From the NCBI RefSeq assembly GCF_964340395.1, contig NC_135556.1, positions 14,685,410 through 14,745,409 of the forward strand: a DNA stretch of 60,000 bases, read 5' to 3'. Of this stretch, positions 12,625-24,940 are shown piece after piece. How positions within the stretch are numbered: the stretch's first letter is position 1; the number at the start of each line of letters is the position of its first letter. Made by a program: the position numbers and the translations under genes. This DNA is from Glandiceps talaboti (taxonomy: Eukaryota; Hemichordata; Enteropneusta; Spengelidae). Below the pieces are notes generated by a model, which was not told the origin of the DNA, did not search any database, and saw only the letters and a program-made list of their open reading frames with translations.

Positions 12625-13224
12625 AAAATTACCAACACTGTAGCATAATATTTTAATACTTCATTCATGATGCTGAGTGAAATGTTTCATCAACGTCTAA
12701 CTGGCTCAAATGTCAGTGACCCCTACAAATTATCAATGATCTCTGCTAAATAGGGCAGTCAAATTTCACTGATGGGTCACACATTGTAAAAATACCCTAT
12801 TCCCATATAAATGCACCATTATCATTATCAACATCAAAACACAGCTAAACTATGCACATGTGATTTGTTAAGATATCAGTCTGTGTTATGGGTCAGAGGT
12901 TAAGTGCATAAACCAACCACCTGTCATGTGACCTTGACAAACACCTGTCTTGTGACCTTGACAGACAACAAACTCTGGAAAAACACATTCCTTACATTTC
13001 AGTACACTTTTCCATGACTTTTTGAATAATTTTAACTCTAAAATATTTATCAATACTCCTAATTTTACTACATAAGTTAATTATTTTGGGTTCAAATTCT
13101 GGAAATTAGGGCTAGGAGTAGATGAACTTTTATAGCAATGTAGACTGAATTTGATAGGCCTACATTACTTTATTATGTTAAAATCTAGGTTATACATACA
13201 CATCATACCACAGAGTTGTCAAAC

Positions 13225-13411
13225 TTAGACATTTTCACCACTAGAATAAAATTCCAACTTTACAGTCTTCAACTAGTTCTCAAAGCCTAATTTTGACTAA
13301 ATTACCAGACTGCTGTGTTGTGTTCATATGTAGTCACTACTTATTTTTGCATTTTTGTTTTCTAGCGAAATGAGCGAAAATAAGTCTTTAGCAAAAACTT
13401 TTTCAGGTTTA
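13225..13411. repeat. Dispersed repeat family X, copy 1
   Basis: Aligns over about 190 bp with 26,553-26,738. Shared phrases are attttcaccactagaa, acagtcttca[ag]ctagttct, ttaccagact and tagcgaaat[ga]ag. Divergence is moderate. There is no coding signal. Confidence 0.75.
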
Positions 13412-13841
13412 GTATGTTGACAACATATTTAGTTATTACCAGTATATGTACATAGTAGGTTGTGAGAACTCTGTAGGATGTAGCCTAGATTCAAATCTGT
13501 GTAATGAATGTCACCGCGATCTTATATATATGTACAGTACATAAGTGAACACTTTAATAAACTGCACAGACTACAGGGGGCAGAAAGAATAATATTTGAG
13601 AATCTGCAATTTTCTTTATATTTTTACTTTGTTTTCCTACTTTACTTAATAAAGACGATTCTATGTATGACTAGTGTGTTTTACTTCCACTACTTTATCT
13701 CGTATCTTTATCTGTCATCAGCTAATTCACTAAAAGTAGAAAAAAGAAGTAAAAATAGACAGATATAAAGGAAGACTGTAGATTCTTAAATATTGTTCTT
13801 CCTGTCCCCTATGCACAGACTGGATTCTATACTACAAAGGA

Positions 13842-13843
<2 letters not shown>

Positions 13844-13913
<70 letters not shown>

Positions 13914-13916
13914 TGT

Positions 13917-13950
<34 letters not shown>

Positions 13951-13969
13951 CTGTGTGTCTGTGTCTGTT
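13844..13969. repeat. (GT)n microsatellite, interrupted
   Basis: A long TG run broken by single TATG and TCTG variants. It is responsible for several Val-Cys open frames. Confidence 0.97.
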
Positions 13970-14095
13970 ATCTTGGGTTAATAATACCAGTGCAGTGCTA
14001 TATTATACATACATGCAGTGTGGACAAACTGGACACACACAATTCTGTTGTCAGAATGAATATTCATAGACTCTGGGTTCAAAGGTACAAATGAA

Positions 14096-14243
14096 AATTT
14101 CTACTCACAGATTCAAAAAAAATTTGGAAGCAATACCCAAAATAACAGCCCCAATGCAAATCACTCCTGCCAATGCTGATGAGATGTCAGCTTAAAATAT
14201 GGGATTCAATTCCAAAAATGTTTGACTCTGTGAGTAGAAATTT
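14096..14243. mobile_element. Short inverted-repeat element, 148 bp (MITE-like)
   Basis: aaatttctactcacagattc at the left pairs with tttgactctgtgagtagaaa plus ttt at the right. The central tgctgatgagatgtcagc resembles 43,237-43,258 (tgctgacaagatgtcagc), suggesting a decayed relative there. Confidence 0.75.
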
Positions 14244-14515
14244 GAATTTCGGATATCTCAGATGAACATGTTGTTTACCAACATAACATTACATACAGTT
14301 ATATACCAGTGTGATGGTCCATGAATGACAAGACCAGTACAGCAACTTGTCTGTTTAGTGGACTGCGTCTGGTTTACTGCTCTAAAGGAGTTGTAACAGA
14401 GACAGGTACTGTAACACAAAATGACTTATCAAAGTCACAGGTGCAAAGAAACACAAATTGTAAACAGAGCTATTACATGACTGTAAGTGTACTTATGCTT
14501 TTAAATGAAACTCAC

Positions 14516-14613
14516 CTGCCCCTGGTGATATCTTGGAGATCCCCAGCATCAAACAATTGTGACCCGGATAATCCTAGCTCCTCACATGCACGTAGGAATT
14601 GATTTACGTTATC
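14516..14613 (-). CDS. LMO7/LIMCH1-like gene, coding exon 4 (last one inside the window)
   Basis: A 98-nt exon with acceptor TTTTTTCACAG|GAT and donor GGCAG|GTGAGT. It begins in phase 0 after ...AGL of exon 3 and reads DNVNQFLRACEELGL, then SGSQLFDAGDLQDITRG, ending with two bases (AG) of a split codon. The N-x-x-x-FL-x-[AG]C-x-x-LGL...QLFD-x-xDLQD signature is the fourth helical segment of CH domains in LMO7/LIMCH1. The family usually continues with an RVTVK-type strand and an IYWLG-like helix. I found no matching exon between 14,500 and base 1, so intron 4 is longer than 14.5 kb and the rest of the gene lies outside the window. The gene is incomplete here because of the window edge and shows no sign of being a pseudogene. 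Confidence 0.88.
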
Positions 14614-14754
14614 CTGTGAAAAAAATAACAATACACAAATAAAATAAGATATTAAGTTTCATATTGGTGTGACCTTAACTTGTTATTTTGTCCTAGTTTC
14701 ATACTTTTGAATACAAAGTCTGTGTGACTACACACTAGTATGCCTCTCCACAAA

Positions 14755-14895
14755 GTGGTGTTTTTGTCAATGAGCAACAGGTTCCCCTGAGGAAATTACA
14801 GGGATAACTGTACAAAGTACAGAATCTGTACAAGTTTTACTACATGTACCTCCTCCATTACCTGGGTTCCACAACCTTAAAACAAGCACACTGAA
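14755..14895. repeat. Diverged copy of the gtgtttttg MITE family
   Basis: Shares the tail cctc-x-tccattacctgggttcc...acctta with elements at 24,979-25,148 and 51,951-52,097, and a gtgtttttgtcaa-like left end. It lies 140 bp from exon 4, inside intron 3. Confidence 0.5.
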
Positions 14896-15814
14896 ACAAT
14901 ACACATGGCATTATTCCTTTCAAAGTACGCAATTCCACTTTCTTAATTACAGAGTCGATAACATTATGCATGAAGTTTGCTTCATATAGACAACTTGTGT
15001 AATGTATAATTACCTGCAGGCTAAAAGGAAAACATATGAATGACGCGAAACTATCCAGTGAACTGCTAGCTAACACGATAAGAGTGACACGCAAGGTTAC
15101 AGTTTGTAAACTTTGAACTTTGTAATACAATCAAATCTGTGTGTTAACCAGAGTAAAATCCTGGGTATTAAGATACTAGCCAAAATGAGTAACAAATATT
15201 TGGGCCATCCCCTCTGTCTCCTTTTTTAATGTTTACTGTTTTATCTGCTTTATGGTTGTGTATTCATATACAGACTTTAGTTGAATCCACTATTGGTATG
15301 ATATGATACGATATGACCTACATGAAGTACCACAGCATGAGGATAGAATTTCTACTCGGTTTTTACATATGTGTGAAATGATTAACATAGCCCTGGTATC
15401 TCTAAAGCAGTTTAGCAGCATTCCATCACAGTGAAGTAAAACATACTGAGTATACTGGATGTACAATCCTGACAGCTGAGAGAGAGATTAAATAATGCTA
15501 ACAGTTGTTATATTGGAATATATGAATGCCTAGGTCACAGTTCCTGCCGACTCCTGAAATGCCTAGGGCAGGGTTCAAACATTTCCAAAAATTCTGAGCC
15601 ATCTATGTTGATGGTAACAAGACAGCTGGTATCTAGAAATAACCATTAACATGATTAAGAAGGAGTCTTTCTCACACAGTATTGTATACTAAAAGTTGTT
15701 AAGGTCAAGGGCTTCACTGCAGCTTAATCTTAGTTTATGGCAGCTACCCCTGCTGTGACATTGTTCAATATGTAATGATCCAGACAATGTAATGACCACA
15801 GCGGAATGTTAATG

Positions 15815-16110
15815 TCCACATTTGAGGACAACTGTCACATGGATATCTGGCACCACAAACACAACATATATGGTAAATGGTATACACACATACATGTACA
15901 TGCACATCTGTAGATAACTGTCACATATGGGCATACAACACCACAAACAACAAATAAAATAAAATAAAATATTGGTATCTGGCGCAACAAACACAACAAA
16001 TAAAAGTATGCAAAAACATCCAAATCTGAGGACAACTGTCATATATACATGTACAGGTATCTGTCACCACAACAAATAAAGTACATGCACATCTGTATAG
16101 ATACCTTGAG
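15815..16110. repeat. Degenerate minisatellite
   Basis: Repeats of gaggacaactgtcacat, tatctg[gt]c[ag]ccacaa[ac]a, aacaaataaa and catgcacatctgta recur irregularly, with a short (AAATA)n run at about 15,955. Confidence 0.75.
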
Positions 16111-17265
16111 ACATCAGATAGAAGGCTAAATATAGACACGTTTGAGCATGATAAAACCTGGAGCCTACGCTGTCTTGTTCTAGGAAAATGACATATCGCA
16201 GTAGTGGCCATGAGTTACATACTAGTGAACAGTATGAAGATACCAGAGATGTGGTTCACAAGTGTTGTATAAATCTAGGTATTGCTACTGAACCTGAATT
16301 TGTATTTGTACGGTATACTGTCCCTGTAAGCACTCCATGAACGGAAATGATATTGCCAGACACTGTAAAACATATGTACGTCTGAGAATATGAGTAGAAA
16401 TCTATTTTCATGGTATATCTTTCTCACTGGACAACTATAAAATACAAATATTTTAGTATTTTTAAATTCCATTTCCAGCATGAATTCAAAGTATAGCCTA
16501 TATCAAGTTTGTCAGTGGAAAGAAAATCCGAGTATTATTATAACATTTAACACATATCGGATATGAGCTTGATATTCATTACAACTGCAAAATGTTGGTG
16601 GGAAACCACTGCTACCGGTAGAATTATGTAGTAATACAAGTAGTCCAAACAATGTCACATTCTGGCTAAATAATGGCCACTACTACACTTAGCTACGTTC
16701 TCTGGGGCTATGCCTAGTTTTTTTTTCTATTCTCCATAACCTCAACAAAAGGTTTTTCTTCTCCAGGATACAATACAGGAGTTCTCAGTCAACTTGTTAG
16801 TAAGTGATCCCAATCAATACATGGGTGCCCCTGAGAGCAAGGTGTATTGTCCTACCTGTTAACATTGAGTGTATGCCTTCAAACTATCATAGCATTTGGA
16901 ATTCTCCTGTCAGTGTGTTGACTAATTTTATGGCACAAATAAGCCGAGAAGTCAAGTCTTAAATGATATATCCAGTATGTGCCACCACCACATACATGTA
17001 CACAGACTATGGACATTATACACTACATTTTGTACTTGTTATTTTTTAGTTAAAAGGGTGACTACATTGTATGCTATGTTTTCATGGGGGAATTGTCTGG
17101 AATTCCAGTCGTATGTACAAATGTACTATGTACATGTACATGTACATGTATATATCTTTCTGTATAGCACAGTACTGTTGAAGTGTTCAAAATAAAATAT
17201 AATAATTTGTTGGTTAAACTTGGAGTCATGGTTTGTAGTTTTTTTCTGTTATGAAAGCCTTGCTG

Positions 17266-17329
<64 letters not shown>
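17266..17329. repeat. (TG)n microsatellite
   Basis: About 30 uninterrupted TG dinucleotides. Confidence 0.97.
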
Positions 17330-17336
<7 letters not shown>

Positions 17337-17468
17337 GTGAGTGCATGTGTGAAACAGGCATACGTTCTAATCCAAGCAATGACTTTTCTGTTTCACAGTA
17401 ATATTACATTGAAATTTTTCTTTTCACATAACTGCAGTGTAACAATAGTTTCCTTGGTTTGTTCATAT

Positions 17469-17489
17469 ACCCTCCACGAGGGTCTATGG
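17469..17489. repeat. Short palindromic motif accctccacgagggtctatg
   Basis: Compact member of the ccctccac...ggtctatg motif set also seen at 3,947, 4,084, 49,962 and 50,144. Confidence 0.5.
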
Positions 17490-18100
17490 TAATTGTTTCA
17501 AGTTTTTGGGGGGTAAGTGCAGGAACTCTGCTATGTTACATTTCCTGAACATTACTGAACCCGCACAGGATAAATGCATTAGAAGTAGTGGTATTTACCT
17601 ACTTGTACAGGTAGTTAGGGAGGAGTTCTGTTCTTACAATGTGCCATAACTTTACGAGTTGACCCACATAATGAACAGTATATACGAGTTAGCATAATGG
17701 TAGGTCTACACCCAACTTTACAACAATAGCAGACACTTCTAGAATTACTACCTACCACTTGTCTGTGGATATATTTGTACAACCTGTGGGCGCTGGTAAA
17801 CTGAAAGTTAATAAAATACTGGTGTGTACCTGCTATGACTTGACACTGACACACCCTAACTGCTCCACTCCTTCACAGATCAGGCGTTTGTCATATATAT
17901 TTCTGTATAAGTGTTATCTAACTTCAACAGTTATAGCCTTTTGGGAAACACAAAAAGCTATGTCCTTGGATGTGGGCATAGGTGTGTTCAAAAATTAACA
18001 TATCTATATGATTGGTTTCTTGCCAACAATACTAACTTATATTTGCACAGAAAAATTAACCAGACATGAAAAAGTGAGCCTAGAGTGTTGGTTTCTGTGG

Positions 18101-18101
<1 letters not shown>

Positions 18102-18139
<38 letters not shown>

Positions 18140-18153
18140 GTTGATTTCTGTGG

Positions 18154-18190
<37 letters not shown>

Positions 18191-18217
18191 GAACCTGTCA
18201 GTGTGTCTACATGTATG

Positions 18218-18256
<39 letters not shown>

Positions 18257-18272
18257 GTGTGTGTGTGTGTGT
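18102..18272. repeat. (TCTG)n microsatellite array
   Basis: Three blocks of tetranucleotide tctg separated by short unique pieces, ending in a (GT)n run. Confidence 0.97.
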
Positions 18273-18505
18273 TATACAACTTTCCATCATTGCCAGTCTC
18301 TACATACATGTATGCCATTAATACCTTCACATAACTGTAACTGTTCCAATTTACACAAATTTCATCAAACCCATTCAAACCCCATACAAGGTATAATACA
18401 TGATAGTCATATTATAACAATTAATAATTTCGAAAACCGACAAAAATCTGTGAATTTGCAATTTTGATCCAAATATTCACAACACAAATCAGTAAATAAT
18501 AAACC

Positions 18506-18793
18506 TTGACATTAGGAGATTATCCATATATACATTATTATCTACTAACCTTGGCATTAGGAGATTATCCATATATACATTATTATCTACTAACCTTGGC
18601 ATTAGGAGATTATCCATATATACATTATTATCTACTAACCTTGGCATTAGGAGATTATCCATATATACATTATTATCTACTAACCTTGGCATTAGGAGAT
18701 TATCCATATATACATTATTATCTACCAACCTTGGCATTAGGAGATTATCCATATATACATTATTATCTACTAACCTTGGCATTAGGAGATTAC
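18506..18793. repeat. 45-bp minisatellite, 6.4 copies
   Basis: Units begin at 18,506, 18,551, 18,596, 18,641, 18,686, 18,731 and a partial one at 18,776, each ttg[ag]cattaggagattatcc... Only single-base differences separate them. As 45 is a multiple of three and the unit lacks stops in one frame on each strand, both strands show 110-codon artefactual open frames. Confidence 0.97.
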
Positions 18794-19479
18794 ATATCGA
18801 TATACATCCCCAGAGTATCATATACTGACTATCTAGCACATAGCTAAGTCACAGTAAGTGTACTTCATGTCAACTAGAGAGAACTTACATGGAGATATAA
18901 CTCAGGTGTGTCATTGAGAACACTGAAAGGGTACTGGCTAATTTATAAACTGGTGTTGACAAAGGTCATTGCGGGTCAAAAAGCAGGAACAGAGCTGCTA
19001 TTCAGGGTCAACTATGTTGTACTTTTTTAAGGACAGAACGAACCATTCCATTCGATCATAAATATGGGAAGATCCAAAAGTTGGAACCATGTCATCTTTG
19101 CAGCCATAATGTCAAGATTCAAATAATTGAAATTGAAATGTTAATTTGTTATGTCGCTTACATATACATCCCTCTACTGAATGTGGAAACGTATAATATA
19201 GACTCGAGGGCTCTTCATTGTCTTTTCATGCAATTGACACGTCATATCCATACCTCTCTTGTTGTTCAGCACTAGAGGTTGACAGCAGGGGTTTTATGTC
19301 AATTTCTGACCTTACATTGCCCTATTGTACTATATTATGGCACGCAATCTAAACATTAATACTCACACAATTAATATATGTAGTATGGTCAACACATGGT
19401 GAATGATTCACATGATCAAACTAGTGAACAGCTGTAGCTAGGCAATGTCAAACATCCCTAATGACCAACTTTGGATAAG

Positions 19480-19654
19480 GACTAAAATCGAGGTGAGAAA
19501 GCACTTGTTTGGCACAGCTATAAAAAATTTGCCCAGAACACGTCTGTCCGATAGAGGGACTATGTCCAAAACAAAAGAATGATCCTATGTAATCCTTATT
19601 AAGATATCACTATCGCAATGACCCAGGGATTGAAACACAGCCCTTTATATTAGT
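19480..19654. repeat. Dispersed repeat family Y, copy 1
   Basis: Aligns with 21,560-21,697 and 31,871-32,030 through ggcac[ag]g[ct]t, aatgatcctatgtaa, cttattaagat and gggattgaaac...cccttta. All three end with a similar aaagg-type motif inverted relative to the left end of copy 3, which suggests a MITE. Confidence 0.7.
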
Positions 19655-19677
19655 AATATAATGGTTAATATCCAAGG

Positions 19678-20211
19678 TTCATGTCATATACATTACATAT
19701 TTAATAACTCAATGTTCTGTAAGCTGAGTTCAAGTCCTATACATTACATATTTAATAACTCAATGTTCTGTAATCTGAGTTCAAGTCCTATACATTACAT
19801 ATTTAATAACTCAATGTTCTGTAATCTGAGTTCAAGTCCTATACATTACATATTTAATAACTCAATGTTCTGTAATCAGAGTTCAAGTCCTATACATTAC
19901 ATATTTAATAACTCAATGTTCAGTAATCTGAGTTCAAGTCCTATACATTACATATTTAATAACTCAATGTTCTGTAATCTGAGTTCAAGTCCTATACATT
20001 ACATATTTAATAACTCAATGTTCTGTAATCAGAGTTCAAGTCCTACACATTACATATTTAATAACTCAATGTTCTGTAATCTGAGTTCAAGTCCTACACA
20101 TTACATATTTAATAACTCAATGTTCTGTAATCTGAGTTCAAGTCCTATACATTACATATTTAATAACTCAATGTTCTGTAATCTGAGTTCAAGTCCTACA
20201 CATTACATATT
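19678..20211. repeat. 51-bp minisatellite, 10.4 copies
   Basis: Units start every 51 bp from 19,678 to 20,188 with ttca[at]gtcctatacattac and contain ctcaatgttctgtaatc. Very homogeneous. The period is 17 codons with no stop in one plus frame, so it yields a 209-codon artefactual open frame. Confidence 0.97.
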
Positions 20212-20532
20212 TTGCGTATATTTCTTACATAAAGTATTTTTGAAATGTGAAAATTGTTGGCATCATAATAAACAAAATATGATGGATTAACACTTACTGA
20301 TAGTGATATCCAAGGATAATTTATGAAATATGACTACGATATTGATATGCCTTAGTAATATGGCAGGCCACCAACTATGTATGGAGTTATACACTAGGAT
20401 TATGTATAGTAACAGGATCAAATTTTGAACAACATACACTAAATGTAACTGTTCATAATATGATTCTATGATATCAACACACCATTATGAAACTGATATC
20501 TATGGCAACACTACTTGGATAGGGATACAAAA

Positions 20533-20913
20533 GCCCTGTCCATATCTGATCCGGATCCAGTCTGAATTAAACTGATCCAGATCACTTTATTCTGCATCGA
20601 ATCCACTTTCCATCTACAATATCAAATTGAAAGATGGATTTGATTTGAATAACGCTAGTGTACCTGTCCACACACTACCAGCTTCGATGCAGATTACTTA
20701 TTATCAAAGTACTTCACTTGAGTACGCATCTGTCCACACCAGGCAAAACTGATTGTGATCTGATTTGAATTACTTTGATCCGGATCGAAACCACCACTCA
20801 TAGTAGGCTTCGACCTGGATCAGTTAATTCAAATTAGATACGAATTAACCACAAAATATGGATGGGAAGATCGAATTGGATCCGAATCAGATTTTGTAGT
20901 ATGGACATGCTTA
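20533..20913. mobile_element. Imperfect inverted-repeat element (MITE-like)
   Basis: The left end ctgtccatatctgatccgga pairs imperfectly with the right end ctgattcggatcc...atggacatg read in reverse. Repeated gatccggatc-type palindromes and ctgtccacac words occur inside. Boundaries are approximate. Confidence 0.5.
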
Positions 20914-21559
20914 AAAATTCGTGTCAAACTGACAACTTTTTGAAGTTTAAAATCTCTTACTCATTACATAGGTTAACATAGAAAGCATCTGTCCAGTCAT
21001 GCCTTACAACAGCCTATGATGTAAATGTACATCGTGACTGTAAAGGTAGAACACCATACAATTCAATGACAGGATGTCCTTCATCAGTTTTATCTCCAAA
21101 GACCAGAAGTCATTGAACACAATTGAAAATATTTTATGAGCACTTTTCAACAAAGTTTCTTTGTTAGGCAAGAACAAAGTAATTTCTAATCACGTTTTTT
21201 GTTCCCTGAAAACTCTCAACCAAGTGAGAGACAATGGATATCTTGACCTTCAACCAGTGTCAAATCAAATATATAACCAACACTCACTCACTCACTCACA
21301 AAGAATTTCCTGGGAGGATGAAATAAACCATTGAAAAGCAATGTAATATCTTATAAACAATGTATGAGGAAATGTAAGGAAAACGCTATTAATATCAACA
21401 AGACTTGGCTGAACTTTTCATACTGTTTATCAAATGGGATATGCTATTTATTGGGTAATGTACGATGCGTCAATTTAGTGGTTACAGCATGAAATTTATA
21501 TTGCAATATTCCATGTCTGTGAATGACAAAAATTTACCGATAAAAGTGACTTCTTTTTA

Positions 21560-21697
21560 GAGGCTCACTTTAGACTAGGATTACAATCTAAGTGTGACAA
21601 ATGTTTGATTGGCAGAGCTATAGAAAAAGTTGGTCCAGAACAAAAGAACGGTTACACTAATGCAATGACCAGGGACTGAAACATAGGCCTTTAATTA
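21560..21697. repeat. Dispersed repeat family Y, copy 2
   Basis: Shares ttaggattacaatct-like start, tggcag[ag]gctata, ccagaacaaaa and ccagggactgaaacata with copies 1 and 3, and lacks part of the middle. Confidence 0.7.
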
Positions 21698-22421
21698 AAA
21701 CCATGATCTGGATAATCAATTCTTAGCAAAACACAATTGCTGTGTATATAGCTCATATAAACCGACAACTCCAGAAAGATCACTGTGATGTTCTACCCCA
21801 AGTACAATAACAATCTTGACATGTATAATAGTATATTTATGAGACTGAAACCTGAAACTATACACTATGGTATCTGTGTTCACATACATGGAATTCTTCA
21901 ATTTCATGGGCAGTTTATGGAGACTTAATTCTACCAAACTCCTGTCCTAACAACTCAATTTATATTAAAATGAGTCAGACTTTGTTTATCACAGCTATAA
22001 TCTACACTGATCTCATCTTGATACATCAACATTGATTCTCATTTATGGTAGAAAGGAGCTGAAGGGGGTGTTAAGCCAGCCTGGGGCATCTAGTACTTGC
22101 ACTCAGATATCAAAAGCTACAATGTAGTAAACATACAAACAATGAGGCTATTAATTAACACACAAGTATTTCCTTATTGAAAGCAATTTAAGTTTCCTGG
22201 TGAACTGAATTAACAAGTTAGGTACAAACATTTTAAGAATTGATTGGTGTGTTCAGTGTTATTAACCTAAATGTCATGAGTACGTCTTTCTTTAGTCATA
22301 TCTGACAGGCACAAATAGATTATTTCATGGTTCAATAACAACTGATAGAATTAATAACAAATGCCATTCTTTCATAACACTTTATAACATATTGCTCAAA
22401 GCACTATACAACCCATAACAC

Positions 22422-22625
22422 CAAAGTAAGACAGTTTTCTGTATGTACATGTACCACAAACGTTTACAGCATCCATATCAAGTATAAAAGTATACTATTT
22501 CATTTGCTAATTGACCATATTAGAAAGGCCACATGCTAGGCTTGTAAATAAACCAATTGAAACAGTATACTTTTACATTTGATATGGGTGCTAGTGTAGC
22601 ACATACAGAAAGTGCTTTACTTCAG
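22422..22625. mobile_element. Inverted-repeat element with about 60-bp arms
   Basis: Left arm (ttctgtatgtacatgtacca through catatcaagtataaaagtat plus ac) matches the reverse complement of the right arm (gtatacttttacatttgata plus tgggtgct...acatacagaaagt). The loop contains no coding sequence. Confidence 0.8.
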
Positions 22626-24114
22626 TGTTATTGGTTGTACTAACGTTTTATCCCTGGTACAAACCTATAATGACAGTGTCCACTGTGCTTCAACTCCTTG
22701 GGAATATACACATGTGCAATCACTGTTGCATCTATACATGTAAATATATACCACAGAATTAAATCCTTTAAACAGCACCCCCTATCCTACCAGGTCCCCA
22801 TTGATAGAGTGGTGTAGACCGAGGGGCACAACAATGATTCACATCTTGTCAATGGAAAACAAATGGCAGTAGTGGGGCTCAAAAAAATATTCAGCTCAAA
22901 AATCTGGTTACTGTCGGTCTAACGTTTTGAACTGCACATCTATTCCATGTTTTAACTCAAATGTGACGTGGGCTGTTACCAAAAAAGAAAGTACAAAACA
23001 GAATGTTACAGATGAGACATATCATCAGTGAATCTGATACCCAGGTCATGAAATATGATAGCCAATGGACCCATGGTTCAAAAAGTTAGATATTATATGA
23101 GAGACATAATCACGTGCATGTTTTTATTTCATGCAAATAAACTGTACAAGTTAGTTTTTCTATGCAGTGTATAGTCACGTAGCTGAACTTGTTCAGAAAC
23201 ATCTACAAAATATGACATATCATCACACAGAGTACATTCCAGTCAACAGCTGGTAGATTTTTTTATTCGAAACGCCACGACGAAACCAAATATATCAAGC
23301 CAAAAGCAAGGGAGATGAAAAAGAGATAACTACAGCAATAGCTAATGGAAGTAGAATCATCCAGGGTTCACCTAATAGTCAATGCATCCAGGGAATAACT
23401 ACTCAACATTACTGGGACTATAAAAACAAATATAACCAGGAAAAGGAAGTTGTGATTGGAAATTGATAAGCTTATCCATGACACCATACAGAAGGCATTG
23501 GGAACCTATCTAAGCCAAATATAAACCAGGATAGACTAATGAAATACAAACAAATAAGTCTTGGGGTTCATTGTCTCAGGTCAATTTGATACTAGTGATG
23601 TGGAAGTGGATGTACATTCTCTGAATACAAAATAAACAGTGCCTGACATTTTTTGTGAAATCTAACTTGGAATTATCTAAACTAATCGCCATGATTTACA
23701 ATTCAGGGTACATGTAATTTACATTGTAAACATAATTATTGGCCTGTCTACTGACTGGATTTATACCAGAGCTTGAAATTAACTTTTTTTGCTTTGGTAG
23801 TCCTAGTGGGCTACCAATTTCAGAAAGTGGTAGCCCAAGGTTGGTGACCAATAGCACTATATTCCTGAACTGAAAAACAGAGTTCCTCTATTAGAAATAT
23901 GTCTGTTATTAAAATACTTTCATCTTCATAAATCTCCCATCCTTTAAATCATTGCATGATCAGTGGTAGCCTGACCCAGCCACACTCTTTCATTATCCCT
24001 AATATTGCATGGAGTGTAGCACTGAGTCACAGATCCTGCTAGCCTAGACTTGCCATGGTCCAACTTTCTCAAAGAATAACTTTGAAACAACTTCAGACAT
24101 TGAAGAATGGAACA

Positions 24115-24392
24115 AAGTAAACAAATGAATGTGATTAATAATAATTGGCACAGCATGTTGGAAATACAGAGACTTGTATTACATTTCATGGTTTGATAAG
24201 AACACTTTTATGGCCTCTTTGCATGTACATGAATAGCCATGGGAACTTCAAGTTTGTTTGTGAATGTGAACTATTATGAAAAGAGGCCATACAACTGTTG
24301 TTATCAAATGATGAAATGTAATACTGGTACATGTCTCTCTGTATTTTCAACATGCTTTACCAGGAGTAATTAATCCAATTCATTTGTTTACT
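24115..24392. mobile_element. Foldback element with about 110-bp arms
   Basis: Left arm 24,115-24,220 (agtaaacaaatgaat...attacatttcatggtttgat...tggcctcttt) pairs with right arm 24,279-24,392. The arms contain several small insertions or deletions. The loop is only about 60 bp. No open frame. Confidence 0.82.
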
Positions 24393-24940
24393 GTCCCTGT
24401 TTGTAACAGGTTCTGTTGTCAACAGTCTGATGTCAGCAGTTGTACATGTAGTGAGACCATGACATGTTTCTGGTCTAACTTCAAATCAGTAGACAGGCAA
24501 CATGATTATTTGAATGTTATGTAATATAACTTGTGTTGTCTGTCTCGGATCAAGGTCTTCCTTACCTCACCTTCTTCCCCTTTCTCTCATTAATCATTTT
24601 GTAGTCATATAAAATATGAGAAAGGGGTCAATAGTCCATGAAAAGGGAGCTTATTGAATGTGAGAAAGTGGTTTATCCCCTCCTGAATTTCTGCAAATGA
24701 GCTTTTCAAAAGTTAAGAGACTTTTTAATTCAAGTCAAGTCTTTGATGAACTGTAAGAATGAGTAGTTCTAATAAGTAGCATACAATGTATGTATCTCAT
24801 GGGGGAAAGGAACATATTATAAATCAATTACAGGAAGACTGCTGTTATGATCCCATTTCAATTATTGTTAAAACTTAACTATTTCATCCCTATAGTACCT
24901 GCATGTTCCATCATGAAGTCAGTCACATGCTAGCCTACCT

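Larger units (their letters stand above)
1..14515 (-). other. 5' part of intron 4 of the LMO7/LIMCH1-like gene
   Basis: Everything left of exon 4 is inferred to be one intron, because no exon encoding the end of the CH domain could be found on the minus strand. It holds tandem repeats (0.35, 1.8, 2.25, 2.35, 4.83, 10.36, 12.54, 13.84 kb) and inverted-repeat elements (3.32, 6.72, 10.81, 14.10 kb). Stretches 7.05-10.3 kb and 12.7-13.2 kb show nothing I can annotate. Confidence 0.6.

Noticed and set aside
12442-14094. Val-Cys and His-Thr rich frames
   Set aside because: Translations of (CA)n and (GT)n microsatellites.
18489-18847. Overlapping 113-116 codon frames on both strands
   Set aside because: They are produced by a stop-free 45-bp minisatellite. 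Identical repeats open on both strands point to a repeat artefact.
19661-20290. 209-codon frame, the longest with an apparent start
   Set aside because: It is the translation of a 51-bp tandem repeat with period of 17 codons. No promoter, splice or domain support.
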